Shown: positions 5,986 through 13,740 of the stretch, in pieces | How positions within the stretch are numbered: position 1 is the first letter of the stretch | Layout: each line of letters starts with the position of its first letter | From: HRBIN12 sp964640965 | GTDB taxonomy: Bacteria > Actinomycetota > UBA4738 > HRBIN12 | NCBI GenBank assembly: GCA_964640965.1 | Contig: CAZXJB010000016.1 | Coordinates: 1 to 29,907, forward strand | Reading direction: 5' to 3' | Length of the DNA stretch: 29,907 bases | Translations under genes and position numbers: made by a program | Notes under the pieces: model-generated | What the model was told of the DNA's origin: nothing | Database searches by the model: none | Seen by the model: the letters and a program-made list of their open reading frames with translations, nothing else

Positions 5986-7979
5986 CAGTCGGTCCCCTCC
6001 GCGCCCACGACCTCGCTCCGCTCCAGCCCGTAGATGCCCTCGATGATGTTCCGGGCGATGGGAGCGGCCGTGGTGGAGCCGTGGCCGCCCTGCTCCACGA
6101 CCACCACGATCACGTGCTGCTCGCCGTTCGCCTCGGTCATCGCCGCGAACCACGAGGTGTCCTGCCGGCCGAAGACCTCGGCGGTGCCGGTCTTCCCGGC
6201 AACCCACACCCGCCCGAAGGGGAACCCGGCGAACGCCCCCGCGGCGGTCCCCGATCTCGGGACCTCGGCGAGCGCGTCGCGGACGTAGGCGATGTCCGGT
6301 GCGGCGAACGGCAGACGGCGCTTGCAGTGCGGCCGGAACTCGCGGACGACCGGCCCATCCGGTCGCCGGACCCGATCCAGCAGGTGCGGGACGCAGATCC
6401 TCCCGTCGTTCTGGAGCGCCGCGTACGCGACCGCCATCTGCAGCGGCGTGACGAGGGTGTCTCCCTGGCCGATCGTCATGAGGATGAAGTCGCCCGGGAC
6501 CCACCGGCCCTCGGGGAAGAGCTTCGGGAACTCGCGGTGGATCTCGGCCTTCCAGGCCGCGTCGGGCACGCGCCCGTCCTTCTCGGCGGGGAGGTCGATC
6601 CCGGTGGGCCGGCCGAACCCGATCGCCCGCAGGTCACGCTGCAGGGGCTCGCGCGGGGGCTGATCGTCGTTGCCCGGGATCCCATCGTCGTTCGGCGGCG
6701 GGTAGTAGAGCTTCCAGTACTCGTACCCCATCGGGTAGAAGATCGTGTCGCAGGAGACCGCGAGCGCTCGGGCGAGGCTCAGGTACCCGAGGTTCGCCGA
6801 GGTCCAGTTCCGGAAGACGTACTGGATCGCGTTCGGGTCGTCCCGGTTGTACGGGACGGTCCAGCTGGGCGGGCAGGGGTACGAGCCGTTCGTGCTCACG
6901 ATCGTCTGGCCCGGCGCGCCCCCCTCGGGGCGGCGGGTGAGCGCAGAGAGCGCGACCCACGGCTTGTACGTCGACCCCGGCGCGTACTCGCCCTGGATCG
7001 CACGGTTGACGAGCGGGTACCCGGAGTTCGCCGCATTGAACCGGCGCTCGTACTCCTCCTGCGTGAGCGGACGCGTGAACAGGGTCGGGTCGTACGTCGG
7101 CGAGGACGCCAGCGCCTCGACCGCGCCGGTGCGGGGATCGAGCACGATCGCCGCCCCCGCGTTCGCGCGCAGGTGCGTCTCGGTGTTGGGATCGAAGACG
7201 GATCGCGCGGCCTCCATCCCCGCCTCCAGGCTCTCCTCGGCGAGGCGCTGGATGCGGAGGTCGAGCGTGAGCTGCACGTCGTTGCCGGGCGTGGGCGCCC
7301 GCTCGCCGATCTCACCGAGGTTGCGCCCCATCGAGTCCACGCGGTACTTCACGACCCCGTCCTCGCCCGCGAGGTCGAACTCGTACACGGCCTCGATCCC
7401 GGCGACGCCGACCTGGTCCCCGGGGTCGTAGTCCGCGAAGAGCGGGTCCTTGAGCTTCTCCGCGCTGATCTCGCGGAGGTACCCGAGCACCTGCGCCGCG
7501 AGGGTCCCCTCCGGGTAGGTCCGCACCGGCCGCTCGACCACCTCGACCCCGGGGAACTCGTCGGCGTGCTCGGCGAGGTAGAAGTAGACCCGGCGGGGGA
7601 CGTCGATCGCGAGCGGGACGGGGCTGAACGCGTAGTAGCGGGGGTCGTCGAGGCGCGCCCCGAGCTCCGAGGCCGGGATGCCGAGGAGCTCGGAGAGGCG
7701 CGCGAGGACCTCCTCGGTCCGGCCCCCGGCCTCCTGCCGGTTCATCGTCACCACCAGGCTGGGACGGTTGCCCACGAGGACGCGACCGTGGACGTCGAGG
7801 ATCCGACCGCGCCGGGCGGGGAGGTCGACGAGCCGGACCGCGTTGGCCGCGGCCTCCCGCCGGTACTGCTCGGCCGCGAGCACCTGGAGGAACCACAGCC
7901 GCGTCGTGAGCGCCGCGAACATGAGCGCGACGATCCCCGCGAGGACCCGCAGACGAGCGGACGCACGCAGGTCGGTCAC
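5985..7979 (-). CDS. mrdA: Penicillin-binding protein 2, elongation transpeptidase
   Basis: Class B PBP that cross-links peptidoglycan for elongation, 664 residues. An N-terminal membrane anchor lies at about 11-34, followed by the PBP dimerisation/pedestal domain (RRGRILDVHGRVL at 57-69). The transpeptidase domain carries the catalytic S336-T-Y-K339, the second motif S409-C-D411 (the SxD form usual in PBP2) and K596-TG. Two loops, near 365-385 and 425-445, are rich in Asn/Asp/Pro and may be lineage-specific insertions. The start is a GTG at 7979, seven bases after mreD. It lies between mreD and rodA, the standard place for the partner of RodA. Confidence 0.97.
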   Translation of the reverse strand: MTDLRASARLRVLAGIVALMFAALTTRLWFLQVLAAEQYRREAAANAVRLVDLPARRGRILDVHGRVLVGNRPSLVVTMNRQEAGGRTEEVLARLSELLGIPASELGARLDDPRYYAFSPVPLAIDVPRRVYFYLAEHADEFPGVEVVERPVRTYPEGTLAAQVLGYLREISAEKLKDPLFADYDPGDQVGVAGIEAVYEFDLAGEDGVVKYRVDSMGRNLGEIGERAPTPGNDVQLTLDLRIQRLAEESLEAGMEAARSVFDPNTETHLRANAGAAIVLDPRTGAVEALASSPTYDPTLFTRPLTQEEYERRFNAANSGYPLVNRAIQGEYAPGSTYKPWVALSALTRRPEGGAPGQTIVSTNGSYPCPPSWTVPYNRDDPNAIQYVFRNWTSANLGYLSLARALAVSCDTIFYPMGYEYWKLYYPPPNDDGIPGNDDQPPREPLQRDLRAIGFGRPTGIDLPAEKDGRVPDAAWKAEIHREFPKLFPEGRWVPGDFILMTIGQGDTLVTPLQMAVAYAALQNDGRICVPHLLDRVRRPDGPVVREFRPHCKRRLPFAAPDIAYVRDALAEVPRSGTAAGAFAGFPFGRVWVAGKTGTAEVFGRQDTSWFAAMTEANGEQHVIVVVVEQGGHGSTTAAPIARNIIEGIYGLERSEVVGAEGTD

Positions 7980-7986
7980 CGAAGCT

Positions 7987-8493
7987 TCACCACCGGATCA
8001 CCCTCCGCGCGCGGGAGGCCTCGACGGCCCGCCGCAGGACCGGGAACACCAGGGGCGTGAGGACCGCGTTGTAGAGAGCCGAGAGCGCCGCCACGCGGAG
8101 GAGGTACAGGGCCGACACGGCGAGCTGGCCGAGCAGGAACGCGACCGTCCCGTAGAAGAGCACCCCCGCGAAGGTCCCGGCGGCGACGAGCAGGACGGGG
8201 AAGAGCGGGGAGGGGCTGACGACGTACTGGCGGAGCATCCCCACGACGTACCCGAGGAGCGTCAGGGTGAGCGCGGTGATGCCCTTCGGCTGGTCGAGCA
8301 GGAAGTCCTCGGCCATCCCGCAGACGAACCCCGTCGTGGCCCCCGCCGACGGTCCGTCGAGGAACGCGAAGACGATGGTGACCAGGTACAGGAGCTCGGG
8401 ACGGGCGCCGAGCAGCCGCAGGTCGGCGAAGACGGTCGTCTGGAGCAGGAGGGATGCCAGGACGACCGCGGCGAGCAGGAGGGCACGTCGCAC
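7987..8493 (-). CDS. mreD: Rod shape-determining membrane protein MreD
   Basis: A 168-residue integral membrane protein of the elongasome, linking MreC and MreB. Hydrophobic segments lie at about 2-22, 32-46, 75-88, 98-125 and 128-155. FVCGMAEDFLLDQPKGITAL (about 55-74) matches the conserved MreD stretch in which a G-x-x-x-D-x-L core lies between helices. The start is inferred: a GTG at 8493, eleven bases after the mreC stop, is the first codon that gives a normal-length MreD. The open frame extends upstream into mreC but would be hydrophilic there. The SD is weak (GGGGT), so coupling with mreC is likely. Confidence 0.9.
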   Translation of the reverse strand: MRRALLLAAVVLASLLLQTTVFADLRLLGARPELLYLVTIVFAFLDGPSAGATTGFVCGMAEDFLLDQPKGITALTLTLLGYVVGMLRQYVVSPSPLFPVLLVAAGTFAGVLFYGTVAFLLGQLAVSALYLLRVAALSALYNAVLTPLVFPVLRRAVEASRARRVIRW

Positions 8494-8504
8494 GGGACCC
8501 CAGG

Positions 8505-9356
8505 CTATCCCGACCCATCGGAGAGGACCACCAGCACCACGTCGAGCGCGGAGAAGTCGACGGCCGGCCGGACCGTCACGAACTTCTCGAGCTCGGCCTC
8601 GCCGGCGATCACGTGGGAGACGGAGCCGATGAGGACCCCCGGCGGGTACAGGCCGCCGCCGACGCCCGGGATCCGGTAGCCGGCCGTCACCACGCGCTCG
8701 CCGGGCTCGACCTCGGTCGCCGGATCGACGAGGCGCATCCGCAGGTCCCGCTGCCCCTGCCCCTCGAGGAGCCCGGTCGCGCGGGAGACGTCCAGCCGCG
8801 CGGCGACCGCGGAGTCCGGATCGATGATGAGACGGACGATCGCCGAGTCCGGCGCGACGCGGACCACGTGCCCCACGAGGCCGGCCGGCGCGACGACCGG
8901 CATGTCCACGGCGACCCCGTCGGTCGAGCCCTTGTCGATCGTGATCGTCCACTCGAGGTTCGAGACGCTGTTCGCGATCACCTGGGCGCCGACGGTCCGC
9001 AGGGCCCCGAGGTCCTCGCGCAGCCCGAGGAGCGCTTCCAGCTGATCGACGCGGGCGGCGAGGTCGGCGCTCGTCGCGACCTGCGCCTCGAGCTCGGCGA
9101 CGCGGGCCCGCAGGTCCTCGTTCTCGGCCCGGATCGACGGGAGCCGCACCAGGGTCGAGAAGAAGTTCCCGATCGGCTTCGTCACCTTCGAGACGGCCTC
9201 CTGCAGCGGGCTGACGACGGCGAGCGCGGCGTCCCCCGCCGCCGCGAGGGGGCCTCGCGGACCCTGCCGGTAATCGACGGTGATCGTCACGAGGGAGGCG
9301 GAGACCAGCATCACGACGAGGAGCCGCGCGCTGCGGGTCCGCGAGGGCAGGGCCAC
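8505..9356 (-). CDS. mreC: Rod shape-determining protein MreC
   Basis: Elongasome scaffold outside the membrane that activates PBP2/RodA. 283 residues: a membrane anchor at about 11-27 (RLLVVMLVSASLVTITV), a helical/coiled-coil part at about 75-112 (RAENEDLRARVAELEAQVA), and the two beta-barrel domains from about 115 to 275 (IDKGSTDGVAVDMPVV, GLVGHVVRVAPDSAIVRLIIDP). The start is a GTG at 9356, seven bases after mreB. mreC, mreD and mrdA all use GTG, while mreB and rodA use ATG, which may help to set relative expression. Confidence 0.96.
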   Translation of the reverse strand: MALPSRTRSARLLVVMLVSASLVTITVDYRQGPRGPLAAAGDAALAVVSPLQEAVSKVTKPIGNFFSTLVRLPSIRAENEDLRARVAELEAQVATSADLAARVDQLEALLGLREDLGALRTVGAQVIANSVSNLEWTITIDKGSTDGVAVDMPVVAPAGLVGHVVRVAPDSAIVRLIIDPDSAVAARLDVSRATGLLEGQGQRDLRMRLVDPATEVEPGERVVTAGYRIPGVGGGLYPPGVLIGSVSHVIAGEAELEKFVTVRPAVDFSALDVVLVVLSDGSG

Positions 9357-9363
9357 GGCGGCC

Positions 9364-10452
9364 CTACCTTCTCGACGGGCTCACCAGGACCCGCTGGAGG
9401 ACCTCGAACTCCTCGAGGCACTTCCCGGAGCCGATCGCCACCGAGGACAGTGGGTTCTCGGCGATGCGGACCGGCATGCCGGTCTCGTGCCGAAGGCGCT
9501 TGTCGAGGCCTCGCAGCAGCGCCCCGCCGCCCGTCAGGACGATCCCCCGGTGCATGATGTCCCCGGCCAGCTCCGGCGGCGTGCGGTCCAGGGTCGCCTT
9601 GATGCTGTCGATGATCGCCGTCACGGGCTCCTCGATCGCCTGCCGGATCTCGCCGTCGGTGATCTGGATGGTCTTCGGCAGCCCCGAGACCAGGTCGCGG
9701 CCGGGGATCTCGGCGATGAGCTCCTCCTGCATCGGGTACACCGAGGCGATCGCGAGCTTGATCGCCTCCGCCGTCCGCTCCCCGAGCAGGAGCGAGTACT
9801 CCTTCTTCACGTAGTTGATGATCGCCTCGTCGAGCTCGTCGCCGCCCACCCGCAGCGAGGTCGAGGTCACGATGCCGCCGAGGGAGATGACGGCGACCTC
9901 GGTCGTGCCGCCACCGATGTCCACGATCATGTTCCCGGCCGGCTCGTGGATCGGCAGGCCCGCGCCGATCGCCGCGGCCATCGGCTCCTCGATGATGTAC
10001 GCGCGGCGCGCGCCGGCCGCGATCGCGGCCTCCTCGACCGCCCGCTGCTCGACCCCGGTGATGCCGCTCGGGACGCAGATCACGACCCGGGGCTTGGCGA
10101 GCAGCCGCCGCTTGTGCACCCGCTGGATGAAGTAGCGGAGCATCTTCTCGGTCACGTCGAAGTCGGCGATGACGCCGTCCTTCAACGGGCGCACCGCTTG
10201 GATGTGCGAGGGGGTCCGGCCGATCATCCGCTTCGCCTCGTTGCCGACGGCCAGGATCGCGCCGGTGAGCGTGTTGATCGCGACGACCGAGGGCTCGTTC
10301 AGCACGATGCCGTGCCGCCGGACGTAGACGAGCGTGTTCGCGGTCCCCAGGTCGACCGCCATGTCCTGACCCAGGAACCCGAAGAGCCCCTCGCCGCCCG
10401 CGCGGCGGTCGGCGGGGGAACGGGGAAGTCCGCGACGCACCCTCTCGGCCAT
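9364..10452 (-). CDS. mreB: Actin-like rod shape protein MreB
   Basis: Bacterial actin that guides the elongation machinery. 362 residues, with about 20 more than usual at the N-terminus: a basic segment (MAERVRRGLPRSPADRRAGG) before FGFLGQDMAVDLGTANT. The phosphate-1 loop is DLGTANT (34-40), the phosphate-2 region is DIGGGTTEVAVISLGGI, and the adenosine motif is VLTGGGALLRGL. An ATG further in, near residue 31, would remove part of the first strand, so the long form is kept. It heads the five-gene operon. TTGCCA-17-TAGAAA lies directly upstream and leaves only about six untranslated bases. It is divergent from fabD. Confidence 0.97.
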   Translation of the reverse strand: MAERVRRGLPRSPADRRAGGEGLFGFLGQDMAVDLGTANTLVYVRRHGIVLNEPSVVAINTLTGAILAVGNEAKRMIGRTPSHIQAVRPLKDGVIADFDVTEKMLRYFIQRVHKRRLLAKPRVVICVPSGITGVEQRAVEEAAIAAGARRAYIIEEPMAAAIGAGLPIHEPAGNMIVDIGGGTTEVAVISLGGIVTSTSLRVGGDELDEAIINYVKKEYSLLLGERTAEAIKLAIASVYPMQEELIAEIPGRDLVSGLPKTIQITDGEIRQAIEEPVTAIIDSIKATLDRTPPELAGDIMHRGIVLTGGGALLRGLDKRLRHETGMPVRIAENPLSSVAIGSGKCLEEFEVLQRVLVSPSRR

Positions 10453-10464
10453 CGGTTCCCGGCC

Positions 10465-10493
10465 TTTCTACCCGACCGGACGAACCCTGGCAA
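10465..10493 (-). promoter_or_regulatory. Candidate sigma-A-type promoter of the mreBCD-mrdA-rodA operon
   Basis: Minus strand TTGCCA (10488-10493), 17-base spacer, TAGAAA (10465-10470). The -35 matches five of six consensus bases. The -10 ends 12 bases before the mreB ATG, so transcription would begin about six bases before it. Confidence 0.5.
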
Positions 10494-10556
10494 CCCTCGA
10501 CTGTGCGTTGAGAGCACCCTCAAGTCTCGACATCAACCTCGGCATCGAACCCTCAA
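10483..10556. repeat. Clustered AACCCT/CCCTCAA repeats in the mreB-fabD divergent gap
   Basis: AACCCTGGC (10483), AACCCTCGA (10492), CACCCTCAA (10515) and AACCCTCAA (10548) lie between two divergent operons. An inverted repeat TTGAG-6-CTCAA (10508-10523) includes the third copy. Copies three and four are 33 bases apart, about three helical turns. Possible regulator site (inference). Confidence 0.4.
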
Positions 10557-10617
10557 CCGCAGGCTGGGGATCGCCTCGCCCACGCGCCCTCGTGCGCGCA
10601 TGGACCCGCAGCTGAGG

Positions 10618-10623
10618 TACGGT
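10618..10623 (+). promoter_or_regulatory. Candidate -10 of the fab cluster (fabD)
   Basis: TACGGT, 39 bases before the GTG at 10663. Its position rules out the upstream ATG at 10600 as the start if it is used. No -35 match. Confidence 0.4.
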
Positions 10624-10662
10624 GTGACGATCACTGCAGGAACCGAGCGAAGGGGGGCGCGC

Positions 10663-11583
10663 GTGGGTGGACGCGGTGTCGCGGCGATCTTCCCGGGGCA
10701 GGGGTCCCAGTTCCCGGGGATGGCCGACCCATGGATCGAGCACGAGCTGGGCCGTGACGTGCTCGGGCGCGCCTCCGCCGCCCTCGGCCGCGACGTGGTC
10801 GAGGGCTGCCGCGACGAGGAGGCGCTCGCGCGCACGGACTTCGTCCAGCCGGCCCTCCTCGCATGCGGCGTGGCGGCCTTCCGCGTCCTCGAGGCCGAGG
10901 GCCTGGCGCCGCTGGGGGCCGCCGGCCACTCGCTCGGTGAGTTCGCGGCCCTCGTCGCCGCCGGCGTCCTCGAGCTCGAGGACGCCCTGGAGGTCGTGCT
11001 CGTCCGGGGCCGGGCGATGGCGGAGGCCGGCGTGGCCCGCCCGGGCGCGATGTGCGCCCTCCTCGGCGTCGGGCCCGAGCAGGCGGCCGAGCTGTGCGAG
11101 CTCGCGCGCGGCGAGGACGTCCTCGTCGTCGCGAACGAGAACTCGCCGCAGCAGGTGGTCCTCTCCGGCTCGATCGAGGCGGTGGAACGCGCCCAGGCGC
11201 TCGCCGCCGAGCGCCGGATCCGGGCCGTGCGCCTGAACGTGGCGGGCGCGTTCCACTCCCCCCTCATGGAGCCGGCCGTCGAGCCCCTCGCGGACGCCCT
11301 GGGTCGGGTCCCGTTCCGCGAGCCCCGGTTCCCCATCGCCGAGAACGTCACGGGAGAGCTCACGACCGACCCCGAGGAGCTCCGGACGCTCCTCGGGCGC
11401 CAGGTGATCTCCCCGGTCCGGTGGAGCCGGTGCGTGGAGGCCCTCGCCGCCGCGGGCGCCGACACCTTCGTCGAGGCGGGGCCCGGCGAGGTCCTCACGC
11501 GACTCGCCAGGCGCATCGTCCCCGGCGCAAGGGCGGTCGCGGTGGGCCGGCCCGCCGACGCCGGGCTCCTCGCGGGCGGCTAG
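10663..11583 (+). CDS. fabD: Malonyl-CoA:ACP transacylase FabD
   Basis: Transfers malonyl from CoA to acyl carrier protein, supplying extender units for fatty acid synthesis in the cytosol. 306 residues from the GTG at 10663, which has a strong SD (AAGGGGGG). The family landmarks are FPGQGSQ (10-16), the nucleophile S90 in GHSLGE, and H198 in GAFHSPLM. An in-frame ATG at 10600 would add 21 residues but has no SD and lies before the likely promoter. It is the first gene of the plus-strand fab cluster; fabH follows after 81 bases with its own -10-like element. Confidence 0.96.
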   Translation: MGGRGVAAIFPGQGSQFPGMADPWIEHELGRDVLGRASAALGRDVVEGCRDEEALARTDFVQPALLACGVAAFRVLEAEGLAPLGAAGHSLGEFAALVAAGVLELEDALEVVLVRGRAMAEAGVARPGAMCALLGVGPEQAAELCELARGEDVLVVANENSPQQVVLSGSIEAVERAQALAAERRIRAVRLNVAGAFHSPLMEPAVEPLADALGRVPFREPRFPIAENVTGELTTDPEELRTLLGRQVISPVRWSRCVEALAAAGADTFVEAGPGEVLTRLARRIVPGARAVAVGRPADAGLLAGG

Positions 11584-11626
11584 GGACCGATCCGCGCTCC
11601 CGCGGGCATCGGCGCCGGTCGGGCGC

Positions 11627-11632
11627 TATCCT
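11627..11632 (+). promoter_or_regulatory. Candidate -10 for fabH-fabG
   Basis: TATCCT in the fabD-fabH gap, 32 bases before the fabH ATG, which has an AGGAGGG SD. Similar in form and distance to the fabD and acpP elements. Confidence 0.4.
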
Positions 11633-11664
11633 CAGACGTCCACGGGGACACGTGAGGAGGGTCC

Positions 11665-12666
11665 ATGACCGGGGGGCGCCACGTCACGATCGCCGGCGTC
11701 GGCTCGCACCTGCCCGAGCGGGTCGTGCCGAACGCCTGGTTCGAGGGCCTCGTCGAGACGAGCGACGAGTGGATCCGCGAGCGCACGGGCATCGCGGAGC
11801 GCCGGTTCGCCGCCGAGGGCGAGGCGACCTCGGACCTCGCGGTGGCGGCCGTCCGTCGAGCGCTCGAGGACGCGAGGATCGCTCCCGAGCAGGTGGACCT
11901 CGTCGTCTGCGCCACGCTCACCCCGGACACCCCGATCCCGGCCACGGCCGTGTGGGTGCAGCGCAAGCTCGGCCTCGCCTGCCCGGCGTTCGACGTGAAC
12001 GCCGCGTGCGCCGGCTTCTCCTACGCGATCTCCACCGGCGCCGCCTTCATCGGCTCCGGCGCGGCCGAGACCGTGGTGGTGATCGGCGCCGAGGTCCTCT
12101 CGCGCGTGTTGGACTTCACCGACCGCAGCACGTGCGTGCTCTTCGGGGACGGCGCCGGCGCGGTCGTGCTCCGACCGTCGGAGGCGCCCGGGATCGTCGG
12201 CTCGGTGCTCGGGGCCGACGGGAGGGCCGCCGAGATCCTGATCATCCCCGCCGGAGGCTCGGCCCAGCCGGCCTCCCCCGAGACCGTGGCCGCCCGCGAT
12301 CACGCGATCCGGATGCCGGCCGGCCGGGAGGTCTTCAAGCGCGCCGTCGTCGAGATGGCGAGCGCCTGCCGCGAGCTCCTCGACAAGGCCGGGTACGCAC
12401 CGGAAGACGTGGATCTGCTGATCCCCCACCAGGCGAACGCGCGGATCATGATCGCCGTGGCCGAGCGGCTGGGCATCGGCCCGGACCGCGCGCTCGTCGA
12501 CGTCGCCGAGGTCGGCAACACCTCGGCCGCGTCGATCCCGATCGCGCTCGACCGCGCGGTCCGGGCCGGCCGCGTCCGGCCGGGCGACCTCGTCCTGCTC
12601 ACCTCCTTCGGCGCCGGCCTCGCCTGGGGCGCCACCCTGATCCGATGGACGCAGCCGAGCCCGTGA
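11665..12666 (+). CDS. fabH: Beta-ketoacyl-ACP synthase III FabH
   Basis: Condenses a short acyl-CoA primer with malonyl-ACP to start chain synthesis. 333 residues, with the Cys-His-Asn triad of FabH: C115 (NAACAGF), H255 (IPHQANARI) and N285 (VGNTSAAS). The N-terminal ETSDEWIRERTGI (31-43) is also diagnostic. The primer preference (acetyl versus branched) cannot be read from sequence by eye. SD AGGAGGG lies five bases before the ATG. The end overlaps the fabG start (GTGA), indicating coupled translation. Confidence 0.97.
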   Translation: MTGGRHVTIAGVGSHLPERVVPNAWFEGLVETSDEWIRERTGIAERRFAAEGEATSDLAVAAVRRALEDARIAPEQVDLVVCATLTPDTPIPATAVWVQRKLGLACPAFDVNAACAGFSYAISTGAAFIGSGAAETVVVIGAEVLSRVLDFTDRSTCVLFGDGAGAVVLRPSEAPGIVGSVLGADGRAAEILIIPAGGSAQPASPETVAARDHAIRMPAGREVFKRAVVEMASACRELLDKAGYAPEDVDLLIPHQANARIMIAVAERLGIGPDRALVDVAEVGNTSAASIPIALDRAVRAGRVRPGDLVLLTSFGAGLAWGATLIRWTQPSP

Positions 12667-13418
12667 CCGAGCCGACCGCCCGGCCGGCCCGGGTCGCCGT
12701 GGTCACCGGCGGCTCGCGCGGCATCGGACGGGCCTGCGCCGAGGCCCTCGCCGCCGCCGGATGGCGCGTGGCGATCGGCTACCGGACGAACGAGACCGAC
12801 GCCAAGGAGACGCTCGACGCGATCGAGCGCTCGGGCGGCGTGGGGATGGTCGTCCCCCTGGACGCCCTCGACGAGGGCTCGGTGCGGGAGGCCTTCGCGC
12901 GCGCGGTCGAGACCCTCGGACCGGTGACCGGCCTCGTCAACAACGCGGGGTTCAGTCAGGACGGCCTCCTGCTCCGCTACCCGATGGACCTGTACGACCG
13001 GACGATGGACACGAACGTGCGGGGGGCGTTCCTCGCGACCCAGGCGGCCCTGCGCACCATGCTGCGGGCGCGCTGGGGCCGGATCGTCAACCTCTCCTCG
13101 GCCGTCGCCCTGCGCGGGAACGCGGGCCAGACCGCCTACGCCGCCTCGAAGAGCGCGCTCGTCGGCTTCACGCGCTCGCTCGCACGCGAGGTCGGCGCCA
13201 AGGGGATCACCGTGAACGCCGTCTGTCCGGGGCTCGTCGACACGGAGATGACCTCCCACCTGACCGAGGAGGCGCGGGCGTTCTACCTGGACCAGACCCC
13301 GCTCGGGCGCACCGCCCGGCTCGAGGAGGTGGCGGCCGTCGTCCGGTTCCTCATGTCCGAGGAGGCGAGCTACGTGAACGGCGCGGTCATCCCCGTGGAC
13401 GGCGGGCTCACCGCCTGA
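12663..13418 (+). CDS. fabG: 3-oxoacyl-ACP reductase FabG
   Basis: NADPH-dependent reduction of 3-ketoacyl-ACP, short-chain dehydrogenase family. 251 residues from the GTG at 12663, whose last two bases begin the fabH stop (GTGA). An in-frame ATG at 12645 would add six residues but has no SD. Motifs: TGGSRGIG (15-22) for cofactor, NNAG (93-96), and the catalytic set N118, S146, Y159, K163 (YAASK). PGLVDTEM follows the active site, and VIPVDGGLTA ends the protein as expected. Its place between fabH and acpP makes a role in fatty acid synthesis much more likely than another SDR activity. Confidence 0.95.
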   Translation: MTEPTARPARVAVVTGGSRGIGRACAEALAAAGWRVAIGYRTNETDAKETLDAIERSGGVGMVVPLDALDEGSVREAFARAVETLGPVTGLVNNAGFSQDGLLLRYPMDLYDRTMDTNVRGAFLATQAALRTMLRARWGRIVNLSSAVALRGNAGQTAYAASKSALVGFTRSLAREVGAKGITVNAVCPGLVDTEMTSHLTEEARAFYLDQTPLGRTARLEEVAAVVRFLMSEEASYVNGAVIPVDGGLTA

Positions 13419-13450
13419 GGGGCGGGCTGGTCGCGGGGGCCCGGAGCCCC

Positions 13451-13456
13451 TAGCAT
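13451..13456 (+). promoter_or_regulatory. Candidate -10 for acpP-fabF
   Basis: TAGCAT, 31 bases before the acpP ATG. A second promoter inside the cluster would fit the high demand for carrier protein. The -35 is weak (TGGTCG at 13428-13433, 17-base spacer). Confidence 0.4.
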
Positions 13457-13487
13457 GGTGCGACCGAACGCCCAGCAAGGAGGATCC

Positions 13488-13736
13488 ATGGACAAGGCAG
13501 AGATCGAGGCGCGGGTCCGCAAGGTGCTCGCCGAGCAGCTCGCGGTCGACGAGTCGCAGGTCGTGCCCGACGCGCGGTTCGCGGAGGACCTGAACGCCGA
13601 CTCCCTCGACCTCGTCGAGGCCGTCCTCGCCCTCGAGGAGGAGTGGAACATCGAGATCCCCGAGGAGGAGATGGAGGCCGTGAAGACCGTCGGCCAGGCC
13701 ATCGCCCTCGTCGCCCAGAAGCTGGGGGTCTCCTGA
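13488..13736 (+). CDS. acpP: Acyl carrier protein
   Basis: An 82-residue acidic carrier that holds growing acyl chains on a phosphopantetheine arm. The attachment serine is S39 in LNADSLDLVEAV, the classic DSL motif; EEEWNIEIPEEEME follows as in helix III of AcpP. Normal length. The start at 13488 is set by an AAGGAGG SD; the frame is open from an ATG at 13455 but that one has no SD and would overlap the likely promoter. fabF starts four bases after the stop. Confidence 0.97.
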   Translation: MDKAEIEARVRKVLAEQLAVDESQVVPDARFAEDLNADSLDLVEAVLALEEEWNIEIPEEEMEAVKTVGQAIALVAQKLGVS

Positions 13737-13740
13737 GCCC

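Noticed and set aside
6081..8060. 659-codon open frame antisense to mrdA
   Set aside because: The opposite strand encodes PBP2 with all three catalytic motifs; this frame is a GC-skew artefact.
12645..12662. Longer fabG start at the ATG at 12645
   Set aside because: No SD and a 22-base overlap with fabH; the GTG in a GTGA overlap gives the usual FabG length. It remains possible.
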